From assembly GCA_944323345.1 (NCBI GenBank), contig CALUSC010000001.1, positions 124,001-188,000 on the forward strand: a stretch of DNA of 64,000 nucleotides. Direction: 5' to 3'. Each line of letters starts with the position of its first letter. Position 1 is the first letter of the stretch. This document shows positions 15,459-23,238 of this stretch, piece after piece. The position numbers and the translations under genes are program-made. The DNA comes from an uncultured Bacteroidales bacterium (GTDB lineage Bacteria > Bacteroidota > Bacteroidia > Bacteroidales > UBA932). Below the pieces are notes generated by a model that was not told the origin of the DNA, did not search any database, and saw nothing but the letters and a program-made list of their open reading frames with translations.

Positions 15459-16763
15459 TCATTTGATAAGTCTGCCTATGTCATTGCCGAAGGCAAGTAC
15501 CATAAGACCGAGAAGCAGCACCATTCCTATCATTTGGGCGGCAGCCAGGAACTTGTCGCTAGGTTTCTTCCCTGTAATCATTTCATACAAAGTGAATAAT
15601 ATGTGTCCTCCGTCCAATGCCGGTATAGGTATCAGATTCATGACTCCGAGCATTATGGAAAGAAGGGCGAGGATGTTCAGGAATCTGTACCAGTCCCATG
15701 CGGCAGGAAATATCTGTCCCATGGCGATGAAACTCCCTACTGACTTGTATGCTTCGGTACTCGGCGTAAATACCAGCTTCAAGTCCTGTATGTAGCCTCC
15801 TATTGTGTTGAACGTGTGTTTTATTCCCGCAGGAATGGCCGAGATGACGGAATATTCCTTGGTCTTGACACCGGGGACAGACGCGTATATGCCGAGCCTT
15901 CCGTTAGTGTCTACCTGGACCGGAACCTGCAGCGTATCCCTGTCTCTGACTACAGTTATGTAGATGTCTTTCCCTTCGTATCCTTCGAGAATGCTTCTGG
16001 AATCCTGCAGGAATTCTATATGCTTCCCGTCGATGGCCGTAATCCTGTCACCTTTCTGCAGTCCCGCATGGAAATTCCGTGAAGTTCCCGGTACGGTATC
16101 CACCACAAAAGGAATCGCCAGATCGAACATTCCCGGCGTATTCAGGACTGCGCCTATCATGTTCTGGTCGATATATATGTCAAGAGTATCCCCGTCCCTG
16201 AGCACAGTGGCTTTCCGGGCCGTCTGCCTGGCCATGTCTGCCTGCAGCATTTCGAAACGTTCAGGCGTATAATCATCGAATTTCAGTATCCTGTCACCGT
16301 TCCTGAACCCCATGTCGTATGCCAGCTCGTTTACGTATATGCTGTTGTCCTCATTGCTGATATAGCTTTCACCCCAGCCTGCGAGTATCCCTATGTAAAT
16401 GATGATGGCGAAAATGAAGTTGAACAGCACGCCTCCGAACATCACGAGTAGTCTCTGCCATGCCGGCTTGCTTCTGAACTCCCACGGTTTCGGCTCGCTC
16501 TTAAGGGCTTCGGTATCCATGGATTCGTCTATCATTCCCGAAATCTTGCAGTATCCTCCGAGAGGGAGCCATCCTATGCCGTATTCGGTTTCAGAGTTTT
16601 TCGGCTTGAACCTGAACAGAGCAAATCCGGCATCGAAAAACAGGTAGAATTTCTCTACCCTTATCCTGAACATTTTCGCGAAGATGAAATGTCCGAACTC
16701 ATGAATGAGAATCAGTATCGAAAGTGCAAGTATGACTTGCAATATCTTCATCAACAGTACCAT
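15459..16763 (-). CDS. rseP: Site-2 membrane protease RseP
   Basis: 434 residues. The first membrane helix carries the zinc motif H21-E22-F23-G24-H25 and the C-terminal helix carries LDGGH at 383-387, the third zinc ligand being Asp384. Two periplasmic PDZ domains lie between them (GDRILKFDDYTPERF and GDRITAIDGKHIEF). It cleaves anti-sigma factors or leftover signal peptides within the membrane. It sits 10 bases after dxr, the same pairing seen in many bacteria. Confidence 0.96.
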   Translation of the reverse strand: MVLLMKILQVILALSILILIHEFGHFIFAKMFRIRVEKFYLFFDAGFALFRFKPKNSETEYGIGWLPLGGYCKISGMIDESMDTEALKSEPKPWEFRSKPAWQRLLVMFGGVLFNFIFAIIIYIGILAGWGESYISNEDNSIYVNELAYDMGFRNGDRILKFDDYTPERFEMLQADMARQTARKATVLRDGDTLDIYIDQNMIGAVLNTPGMFDLAIPFVVDTVPGTSRNFHAGLQKGDRITAIDGKHIEFLQDSRSILEGYEGKDIYITVVRDRDTLQVPVQVDTNGRLGIYASVPGVKTKEYSVISAIPAGIKHTFNTIGGYIQDLKLVFTPSTEAYKSVGSFIAMGQIFPAAWDWYRFLNILALLSIMLGVMNLIPIPALDGGHILFTLYEMITGKKPSDKFLAAAQMIGMVLLLGLMVLAFGNDIGRLIK

Positions 16764-16773
16764 ATATTAAATA

Positions 16774-17934
16774 TTATCTTTTATCGAGAATGCTTGCGGC
16801 TTTCGCCAGTGCTTCGGCGTTGGTCGCGAAAATCGTGTCGAGGTCGGGCTCCTTAACAAAATCCACGCCAGCCATCGTCCCGGAAATTATGTCGCTGATA
16901 TCGTAGAAACCGATTTTACCTTCGAGAAATGCCTGGACGGCCACTTCGTTCGCCGCATTCATGATACATGGCATGTTCCCTCCTTTCCCGATGGCTTCGT
17001 ACGCCAGGCCGAGAGCAGGAAACCTGTCTGTGTCAGGTGCTGAAAACGTCAGTTCTCCGAGTTCAGCGAAGTCGAGTTTCCTGTTGTCGAGCGTGAGTCT
17101 GGCAGGGTAGGAGAGTGCGTACTGGATCGGTTCCCTCATGTCGGGATGCCCCAGCTGGGCGATCACGGCTCCGTCTTCGAATTCGACCATGGAGTGTATG
17201 ACGGACTGGGGATGGACTACGACCCGGATTTTTTCCGGGCTGATATCGAACAGCCATTTTGCCTCGATCAGTTCAAGGCCTTTGTTCATCATGGTGGCGG
17301 AATCTATGGTGACTTTCCTTCCCATGTTCCACCTTGGGTGGTTGAGCGCCTGTTCAAAGGTAACTGCGGCTATCCTGTCTTTATCCCAGGTTCTGAAAGG
17401 CCCTCCGGAAGCCGTGAGGTGGATTTTGGATATGGTGTTTCCGTACGCTCCCTGCAGACACTGGAAAATGGCGGAATGTTCAGAATCGACCGGCAATATG
17501 GGAACATGGTTCTGTCTGGCCAGGCCGGTGACGATGCCGCCTGCCGCCACAAGTGTTTCCTTGTTTGCCAGGGCTATGGTCTTTCCGGCCCTGATGGCCG
17601 CAACGGTTGATTCGAGCCCGCTGAAACCGACCATTGCCGTGAGAACTATGTCGATATTTTCGCTTGCGACCAGTTCGCATACGGATTTCATGCCGGCAAA
17701 TACCTTTATATAATGCGGCTGCAGGGCGTCGGCCACTTCCCTGTATTTGTCTTCATTGCAAATGGCGACATTATTTGCATCGAACTCGATTGCCTGTTCT
17801 ATAAGAAGACTGCTGCTGTTGTTCGCTGTTATCAGCTCTACGTCGAAAAGGTCCCGGTGCTGGCGGACTACATCCAGAGCCTGCCGCCCTATGGAGCCTG
17901 TCGATCCCAGAATGGCTATTCGTCTTTTTTCCAT
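16774..17934 (-). CDS. dxr: 1-deoxy-D-xylulose 5-phosphate reductoisomerase
   Basis: 386 residues from MEKRRIAILGSTGSIG, the NADPH-binding motif. Substrate and metal motifs are present: LANKETLV, PVDSEHSAIFQ, the flexible loop around LTASGGPFR, and the C-terminal NAANEVAVQAF. It makes 2-C-methyl-D-erythritol 4-phosphate, committing carbon to the non-mevalonate isoprenoid pathway. A longer frame to 17985 would overlap the upstream M23 gene and lacks homology-like sequence. It begins 2 bases after that gene. Confidence 0.97.
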   Translation of the reverse strand: MEKRRIAILGSTGSIGRQALDVVRQHRDLFDVELITANNSSSLLIEQAIEFDANNVAICNEDKYREVADALQPHYIKVFAGMKSVCELVASENIDIVLTAMVGFSGLESTVAAIRAGKTIALANKETLVAAGGIVTGLARQNHVPILPVDSEHSAIFQCLQGAYGNTISKIHLTASGGPFRTWDKDRIAAVTFEQALNHPRWNMGRKVTIDSATMMNKGLELIEAKWLFDISPEKIRVVVHPQSVIHSMVEFEDGAVIAQLGHPDMREPIQYALSYPARLTLDNRKLDFAELGELTFSAPDTDRFPALGLAYEAIGKGGNMPCIMNAANEVAVQAFLEGKIGFYDISDIISGTMAGVDFVKEPDLDTIFATNAEALAKAASILDKR

Positions 17935-17936
17935 TG

Positions 17937-18788
17937 TCAGAAGTTGATGTATTTTGTCGGGTCTACGGCCTCTCCCTTGTACCACAGTTCGAAATGCAGA
18001 TGCTCTCCGGTCGTGAGTGTCCCGGTGTTGCCGACTATGGCCACAGGCTCACCGGCAGATACCTTGTCACCTACTTTCTTCAGCAGTTTCTGGTTGTGCT
18101 TGTATATGGAAATTATGTCATTGGCATGCTGTATCTGGATGGTGTAGCCCGAATCGTCGCTCCACCCGGAATAGATTACCGAACCGTCCAGCACTGCATG
18201 GACCAGGGAGTTGGCGGGAGCCGTAATATCTATGTACGGATGTATCGAAGGATCGTACCCCTGTGTGATGATTCCTTTCAGCGGACAGAAAAAGTGCGTG
18301 CCTTCTATGTGCAGGTTCCGGCTTTTCGAAACCGAGAGCCCGAACTGTTCCTCCTTGCTTACATTCATCCTCAGGATAGAATCCTTTTCACGTATCTGTC
18401 TGTCTGAAATCTCTGTTTTCCCGGACTGGGCCATTTTCTTGATCAGGCTGTCTATCCTCACAGGATCTTCGCCTTCGAGTACCCGTCTCATATTTTCCGA
18501 GTACAGTTCCCACCTGGATACGAGCAGTTCCAGGGAATCTATCTTGATGGCGTTCTGGATGGCAGCCCTCTTGGCTCTGGCATCGGGATATCCTGGAATC
18601 AGCGTACGGATCGGAGTATAGGCGACGACAACATAAATGCCGAGGCAGATGATGACAACGGCCGAAACGGCTGCGATGAGAAAATTGGTCTTGCTGAATC
18701 TTGCGACCAGCAGGGTCTTGTGCGTCTCGTCATCTACAAGGGCCAGCCGGAAATTCCTGATTTTTTCCTTTTTGTTATGTTGTGCCAT
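17937..18788 (-). CDS. Membrane-anchored M23-family metallopeptidase
   Basis: 283 residues from MAQHNKKEK. A cytoplasmic basic start leads into one membrane segment (FLIAAVSAVVIICLGIYVVV), a helical linker, and a C-terminal M23 domain. The zinc ligands are conserved: His and Asp in HPYIDI and the final GEHLHFELW. Another expected strand, SIYKHN, holds the catalytic His. It would act on periplasmic peptidoglycan, or serve as an amidase activator. It leads the dxr-rseP-DUF4837 operon. The neighbouring ruvX gene is divergent with about 28 bases between starts. Confidence 0.9.
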   Translation of the reverse strand: MAQHNKKEKIRNFRLALVDDETHKTLLVARFSKTNFLIAAVSAVVIICLGIYVVVAYTPIRTLIPGYPDARAKRAAIQNAIKIDSLELLVSRWELYSENMRRVLEGEDPVRIDSLIKKMAQSGKTEISDRQIREKDSILRMNVSKEEQFGLSVSKSRNLHIEGTHFFCPLKGIITQGYDPSIHPYIDITAPANSLVHAVLDGSVIYSGWSDDSGYTIQIQHANDIISIYKHNQKLLKKVGDKVSAGEPVAIVGNTGTLTTGEHLHFELWYKGEAVDPTKYINF

Positions 18789-18800
18789 ATATTTTTGTGT

Positions 18801-18808
18801 TACCTTTG
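18801..18808 (+). promoter_or_regulatory. -7 box of ruvX
   Basis: TACCTTTG matches TAnnTTTG 9 bases before the ruvX ATG, implying a nearly leaderless message. A clear -33 element is not seen; TTG at 18780-18782 is the nearest candidate. Confidence 0.5.
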
Positions 18809-18816
18809 CATCCGAT

Positions 18817-19311
18817 ATGGACAGAATCATCGGTATAGATTACGGCAGAAAAAGAGTGGGCGTCGCAGTCAGCGATCCGCTCGGCATTTTCGCGTCCGCA
18901 TTGGATACAGTACATTCTGCAAAGATAATAGATTATCTTAAAACTTACGCCGAAAAAGAACATGTAGTCATGTTCGTGGTCGGATACCCCGTGAATATGG
19001 ACAACAAGCCTTCCGAGGCTGCCGCAGATGTCGAGGCTTTCATAAAATCGCTCAGGAAAAATTTTCCGGATATTCCGGTGGAACTTGAGGATGAAAGATT
19101 CACGTCCGTCCTTGCCCACAGGGCAATGATCGACGGGGGCATGAGCCTGAAGGACAGGAAAGACAAATCTTCCGTGGACAAGATAAGCGCAGCCATAATT
19201 CTGCAGAGTTACATGGACAGGACCTCCTCCAGGCCGGACGCAGGTATTGTTCCTGAAAATATTCCCGGTAATATGATGTTCTGTTCAGGAAGAAGGAAAA
19301 AAAGAAAGTAA
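18817..19311 (+). CDS. ruvX: Putative pre-16S rRNA nuclease RuvX/YqgF
   Basis: 164 residues starting MDRIIGIDYGRKRVGVAVSD, the first acidic catalytic motif of this RNase H-like fold. The second, ELEDERFTSV, and the third, SSVDKISAAIILQSYM, are present. YqgF is thought to trim the 5' end of 16S rRNA. The last 30 residues form a basic tail ending in GRRKKRK that is longer than in E. coli. I chose the ATG at 18817 because the open frame upstream (to 18637) is antisense to the M23 gene. Confidence 0.93.
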   Translation: MDRIIGIDYGRKRVGVAVSDPLGIFASALDTVHSAKIIDYLKTYAEKEHVVMFVVGYPVNMDNKPSEAAADVEAFIKSLRKNFPDIPVELEDERFTSVLAHRAMIDGGMSLKDRKDKSSVDKISAAIILQSYMDRTSSRPDAGIVPENIPGNMMFCSGRRKKRK

Positions 19312-19333
19312 CCGATAATTGAAAAGACATAAT

Positions 19334-19888
19334 ATGAAGTTGCCTATATTTCTGTATGGCTCGAAAGTGCTGCGGGAGCGCGCGTCCGAAGCCGACTTGT
19401 CGGACAAGGAAAAGATTTCCGCCCTTGTCGCGGATATGGAAGAGACATTGGCTTCCGCCGACGGCTGCGGTCTGGCCGCCCCTCAGGTGGGTGTGTCTTC
19501 GCGAATCCTGATCGTGGATGGACGGGATCTGGTGGAAGCCTATCCTTATCTGAAAGATTTTAAAAGAATTATGATAAATCCTGTCGTGGTGGAGGAGAGT
19601 GAGCAGACCAGGGAGTATTCCGAAGGGTGTCTGAGCGTTCCCGGAATCTATGCGGATGTCAGGAGACCTGAAAAGATCAAGGTTGAGTATTTCAACGAGA
19701 AATTCGAACCGGTGACAGAAGAATTCGACAAGTTCGCCTGCCGTATGATCCAGCATGAGCTGGACCATCTGGACGGCAAGATGTTCGTCGACAGGGTAGC
19801 CCCCATCAGGCGGAAAATGATTGCAAAGAAGCTGATGAACATAACGAAAGGGAAGGTTTCCACGAATTACAAGTCCAGACTGGAGTAA
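19334..19888 (+). CDS. def: Peptide deformylase
   Basis: 184 residues. The three deformylase motifs are intact: GCGLAAPQVG, EGCLSVP with the metal-binding Cys, and HELDHLDG with the two metal-binding His and the catalytic Glu. It removes the formyl group from nascent proteins. The ATG at 19334 gives MKLPIFLYG, typical of the family; a TTG 15 bases upstream is less likely. It is 22 bases after ruvX and likely co-transcribed. Confidence 0.97.
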   Translation: MKLPIFLYGSKVLRERASEADLSDKEKISALVADMEETLASADGCGLAAPQVGVSSRILIVDGRDLVEAYPYLKDFKRIMINPVVVEESEQTREYSEGCLSVPGIYADVRRPEKIKVEYFNEKFEPVTEEFDKFACRMIQHELDHLDGKMFVDRVAPIRRKMIAKKLMNITKGKVSTNYKSRLE

Positions 19889-19939
19889 CCTTTACGGAAA
19901 AAATTCTTATATTGGACGGCGTTACTTAAAAACAGTGTT

Positions 19940-21301
19940 ATGGGAGCGTTTCATGCTTATGATATCAGAGGTATCTACAATGTGGATTTCGACAAGGATA
20001 CCGTCTATAAGGTAGGGTATTTTCTTCCGGAGCTTCTCGGCGCCGACAAAGTGCTTGTGGGGCGTGACTGCAGGGTATCGTCACCGGAGATACATGATTC
20101 TCTGGTAAGGGGTATTACGGACTCCGGGGCCGATGTCTGTGATCTCGGTCTCAGTACCACGCCCATGGTTTATTTCGGTACTGCAAAGTATGGCTTCAAG
20201 GCTTCCGTCCAGATTACCGCTTCCCATAATCCGGCCGAATACAATGGATTGAAGGTGTCTATGGAGAACGCTCTTCCTGTCGGTCTGGATAATGGACTGG
20301 GGCAGATCAAGGCCTGGATAGATGAAGGGAGACCGTGTGTCTCTTCATCGCGCAAGGGCAGCATCCGTGAAATGGATATAAGAAAAGATTATCTGGATTT
20401 TCTGACAGGATACAAGGACGATTATAGCGGACTCAGGCTGGCTTTCGACTTGTCGAACGGCATGTCCGTGATGTTCGCCAGGAAGATATTCGGAGATTCC
20501 CCGTCATATATTTTCGATGAAATGGACGGCAGATTCCCTAATCATGAGCCTAACCCGCTCGTCCCTGAGAATGTGAAAGCTCTCAAGGCTCTTGTAAAAA
20601 AGACAGGCGCCGACATCGGAGTCATTTATGACGGAGATGCCGACAGGGTGATGTTTGTTGATGAAAAGGGCGAGTTCATTTCTCCGGATCTCATGATAGC
20701 GGTGCTGGGACATTATTTCCTTGAAAAGAGGGGTGAAAAAGGTATTGTCCTTCAGGACATAAGAAGTTCGAAAGCTGTAGGGGAACACCTTGTGCCGATG
20801 GGTGCGGAGATGCACACGTGGAAAGTCGGCAGGGCTTTTGCTGCGCGCAAACTCCGGGAACTGGACGGCGTTTACGGCGGTGAACTGGCCGGGCATTATT
20901 ATTTCAGGGATTTCTTTTATTCCGACAGCGGCCTTCTGGCTTCCATACTGATTCTGAACGTGGTCGCTGATATGAAGAAAAAAGGTATTTCTGTCAGCAG
21001 TCTGATAGCCGGGATTGCCCGTTACAAGAATTCGGGAGAAATAAATTTCAGGGTAGAAGACAAGAAAGGCGCCATGGATGCCGTCCGCGAATTCTTTACG
21101 GCTGCGGAAAAACCTTCCGCAATGATGGATTTCGACGGTTACCGTGTCGAGTTCCCTCAATGGTGGTTCAATATCCGGCCGTCCAATACCGAGCCGTATC
21201 TCCGTTTTATTTGTGAGGCTGTTTCCGATGAATTGCTTTCGGAAAAGGTAAGTGCGGTGGAAACCATACTGTCCGGGCGGTTCGGTGCAGTCAGAAGCTA
21301 G
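19940..21301 (+). CDS. Phosphomannomutase/phosphoglucomutase (alpha-D-phosphohexomutase)
   Basis: 453 residues with the four domains of phosphohexomutases. The phosphoserine loop is ITASHNPAEYNG, the metal loop DGDADRVMF, the sugar-specificity loop GGELAGHYYF, and the C-terminal phosphate-binding motif RPSNTEPYLR. It interconverts hexose 1- and 6-phosphates for nucleotide-sugar synthesis. The GGELAGHY form points to the phosphomanno/phosphoglucomutase branch rather than GlmM, but substrate choice cannot be settled from sequence alone. It follows def by 51 bases and faces tRNA-Asn. Confidence 0.92.
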   Translation: MGAFHAYDIRGIYNVDFDKDTVYKVGYFLPELLGADKVLVGRDCRVSSPEIHDSLVRGITDSGADVCDLGLSTTPMVYFGTAKYGFKASVQITASHNPAEYNGLKVSMENALPVGLDNGLGQIKAWIDEGRPCVSSSRKGSIREMDIRKDYLDFLTGYKDDYSGLRLAFDLSNGMSVMFARKIFGDSPSYIFDEMDGRFPNHEPNPLVPENVKALKALVKKTGADIGVIYDGDADRVMFVDEKGEFISPDLMIAVLGHYFLEKRGEKGIVLQDIRSSKAVGEHLVPMGAEMHTWKVGRAFAARKLRELDGVYGGELAGHYYFRDFFYSDSGLLASILILNVVADMKKKGISVSSLIAGIARYKNSGEINFRVEDKKGAMDAVREFFTAAEKPSAMMDFDGYRVEFPQWWFNIRPSNTEPYLRFICEAVSDELLSEKVSAVETILSGRFGAVRS

Positions 21302-21349
21302 ACGGTCATGAGACTGTAATGTTGGTGCTTCTGTCGGTGCCGTAAAAAG

Positions 21350-21387
21350 AAAAAGGAGTTGCGAAAATTTCGTAACTCCTTGATTTT
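21350..21387. terminator. Bidirectional terminator
   Basis: AAGGAGTT (21353-21360) and AACTCCTT (21374-21381), extended by CGAAA/TTTCG inside, with A and T flanks. It lies between the phosphohexomutase gene and tRNA-Asn and serves both. Confidence 0.8.
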
Positions 21388-21390
21388 TAG

Positions 21391-21467
21391 TGGCTCCTGA
21401 ACCAGGACTTGAACCTGGGACCCTCTGATTAACAGTCAGATGCTCTAACCAACTGAGCTATTCAGGA
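21391..21467 (-). tRNA. tRNA-Asn (GTT)
   Basis: Minus-strand cloverleaf with acceptor TCCTGAA/TTCAGGA, anticodon stem TCTGA/TCAGA, loop CTGTTAA (anticodon GTT) and discriminator G. CCA is encoded (21391-21393), unlike tRNA-His, -Pro and -Glu in this window. It does not carry the leader repeat seen before tRNA-Pro and tRNA-Glu. Confidence 0.97.
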
Positions 21468-21513
21468 ATTTGTTTTCATGTTCCGTGAGAGGTTTATTTC
21501 TCATTCGGGATTG

Positions 21514-21544
21514 CAAAGGTACAACAAATTTTCATTGCTGCAAA
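21514..21544 (-). promoter_or_regulatory. tRNA-Asn promoter
   Basis: On the minus strand TTTG (21541-21544), a 19-base spacer and TACCTTTG (21514-21521), both exact. Confidence 0.75.
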
Positions 21545-21563
21545 TTTTTCTGCTCTTTTTTTC

Positions 21564-21571
21564 TATATTTG
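21564..21571 (+). promoter_or_regulatory. -7 box of the HU-domain gene
   Basis: TATATTTG matches TAnnTTTG 27 bases before the ATG at 21599. No good -33 box is seen. Confidence 0.5.
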
Positions 21572-21598
21572 TGAAAATTTTTAACCCTATTCGATTCT

Positions 21599-22387
21599 AT
21601 GGACATAGATCTTTTGTCTAAAATGGTGAAGGAGGTGATTCTCGACAGGGACAAGGTAGTCCTGCCGGGGCTGGGAACATTCGTGGCGGAGATGGTCCCG
21701 GCGACATTTTCCGACAAGGGATTCACGATAAACCCTCCTTACAGGAGGCTGTATTTCCGTCAGAGAATCGAAGAGGATTCGTCTCTGGCGGAATTCTATT
21801 CCGCTGCAAATCAGATAAGCAAAGAGCTGGCAGAGAATGTCCTTGCGGATTTTCTTAAAGAATTGAAGCAGGTACTCAAAGAAAAGAAAGTCGTGGTTTT
21901 TCCGGGTTTAGGCCGGCTCAGGGCGACAAAGGAGAACAATTTCTTTTTCGTGCCTGATGAAGATCTGGACATTTATCCTGAAGGTTTCGGGCTGGCTCCG
22001 ATATCCCTGAAAACCCATAAGGAGACAAAGGAAGAGCTTTCGGCTGCGGTTGAAAACCTCAAGTCGATAATTTCTTCGGATTCCGGACCTATTGAAGACT
22101 CTGAATCCCAGGAAGACTCCGGATCTCATCAGGAGCAGGAACCTCTGGAAGAACCGTCAGTCGGGCCTGAAGGTCCGGTATGCCTGCCGGAATCCCCTGC
22201 CGGGGCCGGACCAGCCGGCAGTACGCGTCTGGCATTCTGGCTGAAAGCGGCAGGCCTGGCCATAGCGGTCATCGTAGCGCTGCTGATTCTTTATGCTGTG
22301 CTCAGCAACATTTTCCCCGGTATATTCGACAGCCTGCTTTATAATAAAGAGCAGCTCCGGATTCTGGAGTATCTCAAGGCTTCATAA
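21599..22387 (+). CDS. HU/CCDC81-domain membrane protein
   Basis: 262 residues. Two HU-like domains in tandem: residues 1-60 (LLSKMVKEVILDRDKVVLPGLGTFVAEM) and about 75-130 (ADFLKELKQVLKEKKVVVFPGLGRLRA). The repeated V(V/F)xPGLG(T/R) motif marks the bacterial CCDC81 HU class. An acidic, proline-rich linker (residues about 155-205) leads to one membrane segment (AAGLAIAVIVALLILYAVL) and a short tail. The HU domains should be cytoplasmic. Relatives often end in a SPOR domain; this one does not. A role linking DNA or cytoskeleton to the envelope is conceivable, but not shown. Confidence 0.8.
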   Translation: MDIDLLSKMVKEVILDRDKVVLPGLGTFVAEMVPATFSDKGFTINPPYRRLYFRQRIEEDSSLAEFYSAANQISKELAENVLADFLKELKQVLKEKKVVVFPGLGRLRATKENNFFFVPDEDLDIYPEGFGLAPISLKTHKETKEELSAAVENLKSIISSDSGPIEDSESQEDSGSHQEQEPLEEPSVGPEGPVCLPESPAGAGPAGSTRLAFWLKAAGLAIAVIVALLILYAVLSNIFPGIFDSLLYNKEQLRILEYLKAS

Positions 22388-22414
22388 GGCGGCGGTATTT
22401 CAGTTCCGGTGCGA

Positions 22415-22446
22415 TTTGCGTATTGACAATAAAAATATTACTTTTG
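22415..22446 (+). promoter_or_regulatory. Promoter of the thioesterase-transporter operon
   Basis: TTTG (22415-22418), a 20-base spacer and TACTTTTG (22439-22446), 18 bases before the ATG at 22465. It may drive the whole plus-strand run to 34.0 kb, since later gaps are short. Confidence 0.7.
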
Positions 22447-22464
22447 CGCGCGATAGTAATATTT

Positions 22465-23205
22465 ATGAATAATATTTATCATCAGACTCTCAGAATCCCA
22501 TGCTATGACACAGATGCGGCACAGTTACTCAAGCCGGTGTCTTTCATGAATTACGCTCAGGAAATGGCCAACTGCCATGCTTCTATTCTCGGTTTCGGAT
22601 ATGATGACATGATAAGGACGAGAACGGCCTGGGTACTTTCCAGAATGCATATAAAGTTTCTGCGTCACCCCAAGTGGCGTGAGACCGTAAATCTCAGGAC
22701 ATGGCACAAGGGGCCGGAAGGACTCTTCTACCTCAGGGATTTCAGAATGACGGACGAACAGGACAAGACGGATCTTGCCGTAGCCACGACTTCTTGGCTC
22801 GTAGTCAATATGGATACCAGGCGCCTCACGAGAGATGCTTTGCTGGATGAAGACAGTATTTGCCGGGAGCATGCCCTGGATACTCCGTGCGACAAGGTCA
22901 GGATACCGTCGCAATGTGCAGCCGAGCCGGCGTCAGTCCATAAAGTGTCGTATTCCGATGTCGACCTGAACGGCCATGCCAACAATGCCATGTATGTACA
23001 GTGGGCGATGGATGCCGTATCAAGTGACGTGACTCGGGAAAAGCCTCTGAAGGAATTGAAGATCAATTTCAACCATGAGGTCATGCCTGACGAGTCAGTA
23101 TCATTGTTCCGGGCTTCGGCCGGAGATACATATTATATAGAAGGAAAGATTCCGGATGGAGAAGGCAGGTACAAGTCTTCTTTCTGTGTGGAACTTGCTT
23201 TCTGA
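22465..23205 (+). CDS. Acyl-ACP thioesterase (FatA/FatB family)
   Basis: 246 residues with two hot-dog folds. The N-terminal one holds the acyl-binding helix (FMNYAQEMANCHASILGFGYDDM) and LRTWHKGPEGLFYLRDF; the C-terminal one holds the catalytic region SYSDVDLNGHANNAMYVQWAMDA, where Asp, Asn and His match the family active site. It would release free fatty acids from acyl carrier protein. The start at 22465 follows a good promoter. It is separated by 33 bases from the transporter gene downstream. Confidence 0.9.
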   Translation: MNNIYHQTLRIPCYDTDAAQLLKPVSFMNYAQEMANCHASILGFGYDDMIRTRTAWVLSRMHIKFLRHPKWRETVNLRTWHKGPEGLFYLRDFRMTDEQDKTDLAVATTSWLVVNMDTRRLTRDALLDEDSICREHALDTPCDKVRIPSQCAAEPASVHKVSYSDVDLNGHANNAMYVQWAMDAVSSDVTREKPLKELKINFNHEVMPDESVSLFRASAGDTYYIEGKIPDGEGRYKSSFCVELAF

Positions 23206-23238
23206 CAGCCGCGGATATTGTAGAAAATAAATTATATC